Under the pieces are notes generated by a model, which was given only the letters and a program-made list of their open reading frames with translations, was not told where the DNA came from and ran no database searches. From the NCBI GenBank assembly GCA_947177885.1, contig CAMWWF010000189.1:1-6088 (forward strand): a DNA stretch of 6,088 nt, given 5' to 3'. This stretch comes from an uncultured Lachnospiraceae bacterium (GTDB taxonomy: Bacteria; Bacillota_A; Clostridia; Lachnospirales; Lachnospiraceae). Shown in pieces: positions 1 through 5,848 of the stretch. Numbering within the stretch: the first letter of the stretch is position 1; every line of letters begins with the position of its first letter. The position numbers and the translations under genes were made by a program.

Positions 1-921
1 GTCGGAAAGTCTTACCGCATCCGTCTTACAGCGCTTTATGTACTCGCTCTCCATATCGATGGGATTCTCAATGACATTGCGAATGGTATTATAATCTTTC
101 ATCATAAGCTTTACTTTATCAATGATATCCAGCTTCATCCGGTTATCATTGGAAAGCATCTCCACCCACTTGGGCATATAGAATTCAATGGATGAAATGG
201 GGAACTCGTAAAGCACCTTCTCCAACAGCATGTTGATGTCATCCTTTTTCAGCTGCTCACAGTTCACCGTGACTGCGGACACCCCGTACTTCTCACCGAT
301 CTCGGCAGCAACCTTCTTCGCATCCTCCGAGTATGGCTTCTGGCTGTTGACCAGCACTAAGAAAGGCTTGCGAAGTTTCTTAAGTGCCAGTATGGTCTTC
401 TCTTCCGCCTCCAGGTAATTGTTCCGCGGAAGCTCCCCGAAGCTGCCGTCAGTGGTGATCACAAGGCCGATGGTGGAATGGTCGTTCATAACTTTATCCG
501 TGCCGATCTCCGCCGCCTGTGTAAAAGGAATCTCGTAGTCGAACCAGGGTGTCTTCACCATGCGTTCCACATCCTCCTCCATATGTCCGGCAGCTCCTTC
601 CACCATATATCCCACACAGTCAATAAGGCGTACCGAGACAGGTATGTCACCGCTCAAAACTACCTTCGCCGCTTCATTGGGAATAAATTTGGGCTCCGTG
701 GTGGTAATAGTCTTCCCGCCCGCACTCTGGGGCAGTTCATCCTGCGCCCGCGCCCGCGCGTGCTCATCCTCCATCTCAGGGAGCACCAGCTCCTCCATAA
801 AGCGTTTGATAAAAGTAGATTTTCCGGTGCGCACCGGTCCCAGTACGCCTATGTAGATCTCTCCTCCGGTCCTTTTCTGTATATCACGATAGAGATCGTA
901 TGTATTCGATGCATAATCCAT
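1..921 (-). CDS. spoIVA: Stage IV sporulation protein A (SpoIVA), N-terminal 307 residues, runs off left edge
   Basis: SpoIVA is the cytoskeletal-like ATPase that polymerises on the outer forespore membrane in the mother cell and forms the base on which the spore coat is built. The N-terminus reads MDYASNTYDLYRDIQKRTGG and is followed by a P-loop, GPVRTGKST (about residues 28-36), as in Bacillus subtilis SpoIVA. Further family signatures are ARAQDELPQSAGGKTITTTE (56-75), which includes the threonines typical of the family, and the Walker-B-like RLIDCVGY (98-105). HSTIGLVITTDG and a KPFLVLVNSQKPYSEDA stretch follow. The family is about 490 residues long, so roughly the last 185 lie outside the window. 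The frame is open from 921 to base 1 with no stop. The start is fixed by an AGGAGGGG ribosome binding site six bases upstream. It lies downstream of tyrS in the same direction but has its own likely sigma-E promoter. The identification is by recalled similarity and is strong. Confidence 0.96.
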   Translation of the reverse strand, partial: MDYASNTYDLYRDIQKRTGGEIYIGVLGPVRTGKSTFIKRFMEELVLPEMEDEHARARAQDELPQSAGGKTITTTEPKFIPNEAAKVVLSGDIPVSVRLIDCVGYMVEGAAGHMEEDVERMVKTPWFDYEIPFTQAAEIGTDKVMNDHSTIGLVITTDGSFGELPRNNYLEAEEKTILALKKLRKPFLVLVNSQKPYSEDAKKVAAEIGEKYGVSAVTVNCEQLKKDDINMLLEKVLYEFPISSIEFYMPKWVEMLSNDNRMKLDIIDKVKLMMKDYNTIRNVIENPIDMESEYIKRCKTDAVRLSD

Positions 922-927
922 AGGGAA

Positions 928-935
928 CCCCTCCT
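928..935 (-). promoter_or_regulatory. Ribosome binding site of spoIVA
   Basis: The minus strand reads AGGAGGGG, then six bases, then the ATG at 921. This near-perfect Shine-Dalgarno sequence fixes the spoIVA start, and no competing upstream in-frame ATG has comparable support. Confidence 0.85.
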
Positions 936-1127
936 AACATATTCTGCTATATGTATATGAAAGGGACTATGAAATCATTCATGAATCCTTCCGGAAAAAC
1001 ATCATTCTTTCCTATCCTCATTGTTTTCCATGCTGTCTTCCGGATTTTTCAGGGTATGAGACGCAAAATTCCTGCCGCCCACACCGTCTTTTTCGCAATC
1101 TTCAGGTCATCTTCCGAATGGCTGTCT
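936..1127. other. tyrS-spoIVA intergenic region
   Basis: The gap between the tyrS stop and the spoIVA ribosome binding site holds the candidate sigma-E promoter near its spoIVA end. I found no convincing intrinsic terminator after tyrS. The only paired arms seen are a distant CCGGAA/TTCCGG-type pairing (about 998 and 1040) with a long loop and no T-tract. One minus-strand frame stays open for about 26 codons just after tyrS but has no usable start. Confidence 0.5.
952..980 (-). promoter_or_regulatory. Candidate sigma-E (mother-cell) promoter of spoIVA
   Basis: On the minus strand GAATGAT (974-980) and CATATACA (952-959) are separated by 14 bases. From memory the sigma-E consensus is roughly a GNATAHT -35 and a CATACAHT -10 with 13-15 bp spacing, so the match is about 6 of 7 and 6 of 8. 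Transcription would begin near 945 and give a leader of about 24 nt that contains the ribosome binding site. spoIVA is known to be sigma-E controlled in B. subtilis, which favours this reading. It is a visual motif match only. Confidence 0.5.
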
Positions 1128-2405
1128 TTATTTCATCAAGATCCTTCTGAAGTTTTTCTTACCGCGCTTTACAATAATGCCTTCTCCCGCAAACTGATCC
1201 GGCGTATAGGCAGTCTTTGTATCGGTCACTTTCTCCCCGTCAACAGTGACGCCGCCCTGCTCCACGGCACGTCTCGCCTCGGAACGGGATGCGGTCAGTC
1301 CGGAGCTTGCCAGCACACCCAGAATGTCAATGGAACCGTTCAGGAAATCGCTGTCCTGAAGCTCATATGTGGGCATTTCCGCGGCATTTCCCCCTGTGAA
1401 CAATGCACGCGCACTCTCCTGTGCCCTGGTTGCCTCTTCTTCGCCATGGATCATCTTTGTCAGTTCGAAAGCCAGGATTTCCTTCGCCTGATTCAGCTGG
1501 CTGCCCTCCCACTTATCCATTTCGTCAATCTGCTCCAGAGGCAGGAAAGTCAGCATCCGCAGACACTTCAGCACATCCGCGTCTGCCACATTTCTCCAGT
1601 ACTGATAGAATTCATAGGGGGAAGTCTTTTCCGGATCAAGCCACACGGCGCCCTTCTGGGTCTTACCCATCTTCTTGCCCTCGGAATTGAGCAGAAGCGT
1701 GATGGTCATGGCATAAGCGTCCTTGCCCAGCTTTCTGCGGATCAGCTCCGTGCCTCCCAGCATATTGCTCCACTGGTCGTCGCCGCCAAACTGCATATTA
1801 CAGCCATATTTCTCATACAGGCAGAGGAAATCGTAGCTCTGCATGATCATATAATTAAACTCAAGGAAACTCAGTCCCTTCTCCATACGCTGCTTATAGC
1901 ACTCTGCGGTGAGCATACGGTTCACGGAAAAATGGGCGCCGATATCCCGGATAAATTCGATATAGTTCAGATCCCGGAGCCAGTCCGCATTGTTCACCAT
2001 GATCGCCGTGGAATGCTTTTCTCCCGCCTGCGCACCTGCGGAGAAACCGCCTTCCGCGCCCGCGTTCTCACCGAAATCGATAAACCGGCTCATCTGCTTC
2101 TTAAAACACTCACAGTTATGATCGATGGTCTCTGTAGTCATCATATTTCTCATGTCGGTGCGCCCGGAGGGATCGCCGATCATGGCAGTGCCGCCGCCGA
2201 TCAGGGCGATGGGCTTATTGCCCGCCATCTGCAGTCTCTTCATCAGGCACAGCGCCATGAAGTGTCCCACATGGAGACTGTCCGCGGTAGGGTCAAAGCC
2301 GATATAAAACACTGCCTTTCCGTTATTGACCAGCTCTTTGATCTCTTCCTCGTCCGTGAGCTGCGCCAACAGTCCTCTTGCCTTTAATTCATCAAAAACC
2401 GTCAT
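1128..2405 (-). CDS. tyrS: Tyrosyl-tRNA synthetase, complete (425 aa)
   Basis: This cytoplasmic class I aminoacyl-tRNA synthetase attaches tyrosine to tRNA-Tyr using ATP. The catalytic core holds the HIGH-type motif as HVGH (residues 45-48, in [15 protein letters not shown]). Family blocks [17 protein letters not shown] (70-86), [17 protein letters not shown] (135-151) and [10 protein letters not shown] (205-214) follow. The KMSKS loop is present as KMGKT (245-249), a usual variant in this TyrRS subclass. The last 65 or so residues form an S4-type RNA-binding domain ([21 protein letters not shown]). The length is close to the usual 400-430, and the excess is an Ala/Gly-rich insert near residues 112-130. 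The start gives the canonical opening (T)[17 protein letters not shown]. The Shine-Dalgarno is weak or distant: AGGAAAGG lies about 14 nt upstream. A sigma-A-like promoter precedes it. The gene looks intact. Confidence 0.97.
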   Translation of the reverse strand: MTVFDELKARGLLAQLTDEEEIKELVNNGKAVFYIGFDPTADSLHVGHFMALCLMKRLQMAGNKPIALIGGGTAMIGDPSGRTDMRNMMTTETIDHNCECFKKQMSRFIDFGENAGAEGGFSAGAQAGEKHSTAIMVNNADWLRDLNYIEFIRDIGAHFSVNRMLTAECYKQRMEKGLSFLEFNYMIMQSYDFLCLYEKYGCNMQFGGDDQWSNMLGGTELIRRKLGKDAYAMTITLLLNSEGKKMGKTQKGAVWLDPEKTSPYEFYQYWRNVADADVLKCLRMLTFLPLEQIDEMDKWEGSQLNQAKEILAFELTKMIHGEEEATRAQESARALFTGGNAAEMPTYELQDSDFLNGSIDILGVLASSGLTASRSEARRAVEQGGVTVDGEKVTDTKTAYTPDQFAGEGIIVKRGKKNFRRILMK

Positions 2406-2460
2406 TTTATCATTCCATACCTTTCCTGTATTTTAGGGTTATTCTGCTTAAACACAGAAC

Positions 2461-2489
2461 ATGGTATCACGAATAGAAATATTTTTCAA
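2461..2489 (-). promoter_or_regulatory. Sigma-A-type promoter of tyrS
   Basis: On the minus strand TTGAAA (2484-2489) and TACCAT (2461-2466) are separated by exactly 17 bases, and a TG one base before the -10 makes it an extended -10 (TGATACCAT). Transcription would start near 2454, leaving a leader of about 50 nt before the tyrS ATG at 2405. That leader contains only a weak hairpin (TTCTG/CAGAA). This leader is too short for a T-box, and I see no T-box antiterminator motif. Confidence 0.6.
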
Positions 2490-2508
2490 GAACCTTGTCC
2501 GGAAGCTT

Positions 2509-2823
2509 TTATCTCTGCATTTCCCTCGCTGTTCTGTCCCCGGCAAAATACGCGCCACACTTCTTCCACACAATGTCATAGGCAGGATCATAAATGCGGT
2601 ATGTGTGCAAATGCCCGTTATCTGCCAACTCCCGAAGTCCTCTTTTTTTCCGGGCCATTGTCACCAGCTCACCCTGATTGTTATAAAACATCTCCAAAAT
2701 ATTTCTGCCAAAAGATCCTTCCTCACAGGAAACACATTCATCTCCATGGAGTTCCAACTCTGTATCTCTTCGGAAAACAGAAATACCAGAAAAGCCCATG
2801 TCACCGACTGTTCCATTACGCAT
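2509..2823 (-). CDS. Small protein of unknown function (104 aa from ATG; perhaps 116 aa from a CTG)
   Basis: I do not recognise this family. The ATG-started protein begins MRNGTVGDMGFSGISVF, carries a cysteine pair (CVSC) near residues 31-34, and has an LVTMARKKRGLRELADNGHL stretch and an aromatic tail (TYRIYDPAYDIVWKKCGAYF). It looks soluble, with no signal peptide or membrane segment. The ATG at 2823 has no clear ribosome binding site. The frame stays open upstream for 23 codons and contains protein-like residues (NVCFTVKLWAF). AGGAG at 2865-2869 sits five bases before an in-frame CTG at 2857-2859, which overlaps the TGA stop of the HD gene as CTGA. That would extend the gene to 2509-2859 and couple its translation to the HD gene. 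It is the last gene of the GNAT-HD cluster and ends about 100 nt before tyrS. That it is coding is likely but not certain. Confidence 0.7.
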   Translation of the reverse strand: MRNGTVGDMGFSGISVFRRDTELELHGDECVSCEEGSFGRNILEMFYNNQGELVTMARKKRGLRELADNGHLHTYRIYDPAYDIVWKKCGAYFAGDRTAREMQR

Positions 2824-2855
2824 GAAGGCCCAGAGTTTTACTGTAAAGCAGACAT

Positions 2856-3449
2856 TCAGGCTTTCTCCTGCATTTTCAAAAGGTCATAGAGGTTCCCTCC
2901 CATACGCCTCTCAAATTCCTCCCTCAGCGCAAGGTTCCGCTTCCACATCTCTTCAGGGTAAGAGCCGTATCTGCTCCGGATGTCCCGCATCCGGTCCTCC
3001 ATGGCGGCTACACCGTCAGCCGTTCCTATGGCGTCACAGAGCTGGATCAGTCTGTCATAATCGTCATATTCCGTTTTATCCAGGACTTCCCGCACCTCTG
3101 TCTCCTGCTCCGGAAGTATATCAAATTTTCCGATATAAAGTTCTAAAGAATGACAGGCGAAGGAATGAGTCAGGCAGATCCTTCCCGCCTCCGGATATCC
3201 CAGCCACTCCATATATTTCCAGCCGTCATAGACATGTCCCAGATGTCTTGTGCCGAACTTCCTTCCGATGTCATGCAGAAGCCCCAGTACATACGCTTTA
3301 CCAGCATCCATGTCCCCGCACGCCTCCGCGATCTTTCCGGCGCATTCCGCCACACAGCGGCTGTGCGCACCCCATGGTCCCGGGTTGCAGGCCTCCGCCT
3401 CCTGTAAGATTCTGTTCGCTTCCTCTATTGCAGGGTATCCCTGTGCCAT
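2856..3449 (-). CDS. HD-domain protein, predicted metal-dependent phosphohydrolase (197 aa)
   Basis: HD-superfamily proteins bind metal through conserved His and Asp residues and usually hydrolyse phosphoester bonds in nucleotides or similar molecules. From the chosen start the signature residues are His29 (GAHSRCV), the His59-Asp60 doublet in GLLHDIGRKFG, His95 (THSF) and Asp139 (IQLCDAIG), in the expected order. The predicted metal site is therefore complete. About 197 residues is normal for a single-domain HD protein. An upstream in-frame ATG at 3539 would add 30 residues, but that would overlap the GNAT gene by 83 nt with an unlikely basic leader. The ATG at 3449, seven bases after the GNAT stop, gives the natural N-terminus MAQGYPAIEEANRILQEAE. 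GGGAAAGG about 12 nt upstream may serve as the ribosome binding site. The substrate is unknown. The tight spacing implies cotranscription with the GNAT gene and the small gene downstream. Confidence 0.88.
   Translation of the reverse strand: MAQGYPAIEEANRILQEAEACNPGPWGAHSRCVAECAGKIAEACGDMDAGKAYVLGLLHDIGRKFGTRHLGHVYDGWKYMEWLGYPEAGRICLTHSFACHSLELYIGKFDILPEQETEVREVLDKTEYDDYDRLIQLCDAIGTADGVAAMEDRMRDIRSRYGSYPEEMWKRNLALREEFERRMGGNLYDLLKMQEKA
2865..2869 (-). promoter_or_regulatory. Ribosome binding site ahead of the small unknown gene
   Basis: AGGAG on the minus strand lies within the last codons of the HD gene. It is five bases before an in-frame CTG (2859) and nine bases before an ATG (2855) that opens only a five-codon frame (MSALQ, stop). 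It is the only Shine-Dalgarno sequence near the start of the small gene and so bears on which start is real. Confidence 0.5.
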
Positions 3450-3456
3450 AATAAAC

Positions 3457-4491
3457 TCATGCCTTTCCCGGATCTGTAAGCTGCCTTTTATGAAACTCCC
3501 TGAGTTTCTTCCCACACAGCTCCTTTTTCTTAAGTTCAACCATCTTCTTCATAAATGCAAGTTCCTTTGTGCCCGGATCATCAAACCGGAACGTACAGCC
3601 GCATACCCTGTCAAATTCCTTTCCAAAAATGGTTTTCTTCCTTCCACCGCCGCAGGAACCGCAATTGCCACAGAAATCAACATGTTCCCATGCGGTTTGT
3701 TTCAGTTCATCTTCCAATTCATTATCGGTAAGGGAAACCGGAGCCATATTGTCAGACCATACTGTCCAGCTGATTCCTTTTTCGTCGGGATCTTTCATTG
3801 CTATATAACAGACACAATCCTCCTGATACTGCACCTGAAAATAAATTTTATCTCTCCAGTATCCCCTGTCTCTTAGAAACTTTAGTTCATTCTCCCTCAG
3901 AAACGAGACAAACTCCAATGCAGCTTTTTGGAAATGCGAATCCAACTTTTCGATTATGATAGCTTCTATATTTTTTTCAATCTCTTTCACAAGACACAGG
4001 GTAAGTTCATCAGAATTGATACACGGCTCATTCACTCCGCATACCTTTTCCTCATAATAGCATCCCCTTCCGTCAGGAATATAGCCTCTCCCTGCATATA
4101 GTCTGTGAGCGCTTCCGAAGGTACTGTTCAATCCTACATCAAGATATACTTTATCACTGTAATCGGCAGCAATCCTCTCCGCTATATCCATCAATCTGCC
4201 CCCGATTCCCCTCCGGCGGAATCTCTCCGGCACATACAGATCCACAATTCCCGGATAGCCTCGGTTGCCGAGCCCTCCCCATTTACAGCGGTAATACAGG
4301 TACACATATCCTGCCATCTGTCCCTGGCAGAAAGCGATCAGCCCTGTGCACATCCCACTCCGGATATGGCCTGCCTGTTTTTCAAAATACCCGGCCGTTT
4401 CCTCAGGATTTTCCGCCTCCCCGCTCAGTTCAGCTATATCCGTTTCTTCCATATCCCTTATCATAAGGCTTTCCGCCTGATAGTATATCAT
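3457..4491 (-). CDS. GNAT N-acetyltransferase fused to a cysteine-rich C-terminal domain (344 aa)
   Basis: Residues about 9-150 form a GNAT acetyltransferase domain. It shows strand GIVDLYVPERF followed by the acetyl-CoA pyrophosphate-binding loop RRRGIGGRL (92-100), then KVYLDVGLNS and the closing AHRLYAGRGYIPDGRG. The substrate cannot be read from sequence. Residues about 175-344 are a separate domain that I cannot name. It contains a possible amphipathic helix (EFVSFLRENELKFLRDRGYW), a beta-rich part (KIYFQVQYQEDCVCYIAM) and a cysteine cluster: Cys274, Cys277 and Cys280 (CGNCGSCGGG), followed by Cys297 and Cys299 (VCGCTF). This arrangement suggests metal binding. The ATG at 4491 follows an AGGG four bases upstream; an internal ATG at codon 10 is an alternative. 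The gene begins just after the palindromic element and is followed at 7 nt by the HD gene. The GNAT call is firm and the second domain's function is unknown. Confidence 0.88.
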   Translation of the reverse strand: MIYYQAESLMIRDMEETDIAELSGEAENPEETAGYFEKQAGHIRSGMCTGLIAFCQGQMAGYVYLYYRCKWGGLGNRGYPGIVDLYVPERFRRRGIGGRLMDIAERIAADYSDKVYLDVGLNSTFGSAHRLYAGRGYIPDGRGCYYEEKVCGVNEPCINSDELTLCLVKEIEKNIEAIIIEKLDSHFQKAALEFVSFLRENELKFLRDRGYWRDKIYFQVQYQEDCVCYIAMKDPDEKGISWTVWSDNMAPVSLTDNELEDELKQTAWEHVDFCGNCGSCGGGRKKTIFGKEFDRVCGCTFRFDDPGTKELAFMKKMVELKKKELCGKKLREFHKRQLTDPGKA

Positions 4492-4512
4492 ATATCCCTA
4501 CATCCTTTTCAC

Positions 4513-4582
4513 TAGAGCGTGTTTGAAAAATGCTTTCTTCGGAATGTGCAGACCGGTGGAATGATTTTTCAAACACGCTCTA
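4513..4582. repeat. Perfect 19-bp inverted repeat; TA-bounded palindromic element (MITE/REP-like)
   Basis: The arm tagagcgtgtttgaaaaat (4513-4531) is matched exactly by its reverse complement at 4564-4582, around a 32-nt centre that holds an ACCGGT palindrome (4552-4557) and two copies of GGAATG (4541, 4558). Each outer end is a TA dinucleotide, so the unit can be read as a 66-bp element (4515-4580) with 17-bp terminal inverted repeats inside a TA duplication, as for IS630/Tc1-mariner-type MITEs. The TAG stop of the VWA gene (4580-4582) is formed by the outer TA and the first base of the repeat. The RNA would form a long hairpin just downstream of that stop codon and about 14 nt before the GNAT ribosome binding site. 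No T-tract follows on either side, so it is not a classical terminator. The inverted repeat is certain; the mobile origin is inferred. Confidence 0.9.
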
Positions 4583-5785
4583 AGCCTTATTCATCATCAG
4601 CTTCGTCATGGCCTGATTCAGGCCGTCCACGGTCAGCTTATACATGGAAAAGAGTTCCTTCACCGCGGTCTCCGCTTCTCTCCATGGTGCTCTGCCCGGA
4701 GCCATCTTGGGATTCAGCCAGACCACCTTCTTATACTTCTTCTTCACCAGCTTCAGCCATTCATAACCGGACAGGCCGCCGTTAGGCCCCCGGTAATTTC
4801 CGGTATCCGAATACAGTTCTTCCGGTGCCATGGCGGCGTCTCCCACAATAATCACCTTGTAGTCGCTGTCCACGTTGCGGAACATCCACTCCGTATCCAC
4901 CCAGTCGCCGTTCTCGCACTCCGGCGTCTTATAGACCTTGCTGTAGATACAATTGTGGAAATAATAGGTCTTCACATCCTTATAATGATTGGACTTATGC
5001 ACCGCCTGGAACAGGTCGTTCAGCAGACTGCTGAAGGGGATCATGGTTCCGCCGGAATCCATCAGTAGCAGCAGCTTTACCGCATTCTTCCTGGGCTTCT
5101 GCATGACGATCTGCAGACAGCCGCCGTTATTGCAGGTCTTATCCACCGTGCCGTTAATATCAAGCTCTGTCTCGGGAATATCCAGTCTGCTGGAAAACTG
5201 CCGCAGCTTCCGGAAAGCCAGCTGGAACTGCCTGTTGTCCAACACCCTGTCATCACGGAAATCACGGTATTTTCTGGCGCCCACCACAGAAAAGGCGGAC
5301 TGGTATCCGGTCTGTCCCCCCACACGGACGCCGCCAACATTGCCGCCCATATTGCCGAAAGAAGTCTTTCCCATGGTGCCGATCCAGAAGCTTCCGCCAT
5401 TGTGCTCCTCGTTCTGGTCTTTCAGCCTCTGTTTAAAAGTCTCCTCCACCTGCTCCTTATCCACCTGGATATCTTCCATCTGGTTCAGATGGGCGCGGGC
5501 CTCCTCATGGGCAAGCTCCAGCATATCGGACTTGTCCAGCCAGCGGAGCATCTCCTTCCCCACTTCCGTCTCCTTCTCCGCAGGCCGGAAGCACTCGTCA
5601 AAGGCCATGTCAAATTTGTCAAAATCCGTCTCGCTCTTTACCAGGATCATCCGCGCCACATAGTAAAACTGCGTCAGGGAACTGCCGCACAGCCCCTGAT
5701 CCAGCGCCTCCTGAAAGGTCAGCCATTCTCCCAGCGTGACCCGCAATCCCTTTTCCCGTAAGGTCTGAAAAAATTTTATGAACAT
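4580..5785 (-). CDS. VWA-domain protein, CoxE-like family (401 aa)
   Basis: The protein matches the bacterial VWA/CoxE-like family. These proteins usually work with a MoxR-type AAA+ ATPase in maturation or remodelling of metal-containing or other complexes. From the chosen start the features are: an N-terminal helical part (MFIKFFQTLREKG, EWLTFQEALDQGL); an acidic, charged helical stretch (about 75-130); a Gly-rich linker (about 130-161); RKYRDFRDDRVLDNRQ; and a VWA core starting VKLLLLMDSGGTM. The metal-site DxSxS motif is degenerate here (Asp243-Ser-Gly-Gly-Thr247). A further family motif, VIIVGDAAMAPEEL, carries Asp316. The C-terminus has KKVVWLNP and ELFSMYKLTVDGL. An ATG at 5797 sits directly against the GGAGG (5798-5802) with no spacer, so I prefer the next in-frame ATG at 5785, which also gives the family-like start. 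The stop lies in the palindromic element. No MoxR ATPase is visible in the window. Confidence 0.9.
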   Translation of the reverse strand: MFIKFFQTLREKGLRVTLGEWLTFQEALDQGLCGSSLTQFYYVARMILVKSETDFDKFDMAFDECFRPAEKETEVGKEMLRWLDKSDMLELAHEEARAHLNQMEDIQVDKEQVEETFKQRLKDQNEEHNGGSFWIGTMGKTSFGNMGGNVGGVRVGGQTGYQSAFSVVGARKYRDFRDDRVLDNRQFQLAFRKLRQFSSRLDIPETELDINGTVDKTCNNGGCLQIVMQKPRKNAVKLLLLMDSGGTMIPFSSLLNDLFQAVHKSNHYKDVKTYYFHNCIYSKVYKTPECENGDWVDTEWMFRNVDSDYKVIIVGDAAMAPEELYSDTGNYRGPNGGLSGYEWLKLVKKKYKKVVWLNPKMAPGRAPWREAETAVKELFSMYKLTVDGLNQAMTKLMMNKA

Positions 5786-5797
5786 ATCGGAAAACAT

Positions 5798-5802
5798 CCT
5801 CC
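5798..5802 (-). promoter_or_regulatory. Ribosome binding site of the VWA gene
   Basis: GGAGG on the minus strand abuts an ATG at 5797 and is 12 nt from the in-frame ATG at 5785. A zero-length spacer would not work, so this site argues for initiation at 5785 despite a spacing at the long end of the normal range. Confidence 0.6.
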
Positions 5803-5848
5803 ATATCTTTTTCTACGGCCTGCCGCCTGTTCCATGTGCAGAAACAGT

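Noticed and set aside
478..960. Plus-strand open frame of 160 codons antisense to spoIVA
   Set aside because: It lies opposite an unmistakable spoIVA P-loop region, and its composition (Arg, Ser, His rich) is typical of a shadow frame.
1049..1127. Short open stretch of about 26 codons after tyrS (contains SEDDLKIAKKTVWAAGI)
   Set aside because: There is no ATG, GTG or TTG start with a ribosome binding site, and a stop lies just upstream in the same frame. It could be decayed sequence but cannot be supported as a gene.
951..2387. Long plus-strand open frame of 478 codons antisense to tyrS
   Set aside because: It is a mirror of the well-defined tyrS gene, has no family features and no credible ribosome binding site. 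GC-rich third positions of tyrS codons keep the opposite frame open.
3450..3539. Upstream extension of the HD gene to the ATG at 3539
   Set aside because: It would overlap the GNAT gene by 83 nt with a basic, unstructured leader. The ATG at 3449 gives a natural start and a 7-nt gap.
2798..3876. Overlapping plus-strand open frames of 217 and 208 codons
   Set aside because: They are antisense to the HD and GNAT genes, are rich in Pro, Ser, His and Arg, and show no domain features.
4513..4582. Reading the inverted repeat as a classical intrinsic terminator
   Set aside because: The stem is long and its base is GC-containing, but no run of T follows on either strand, so factor-independent termination in the usual sense is not supported.
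4989..5663. Plus-strand open frame of 224 codons
   Set aside because: It is antisense to the VWA gene and is Ser/Leu/Pro-rich low-complexity translation with no motif.
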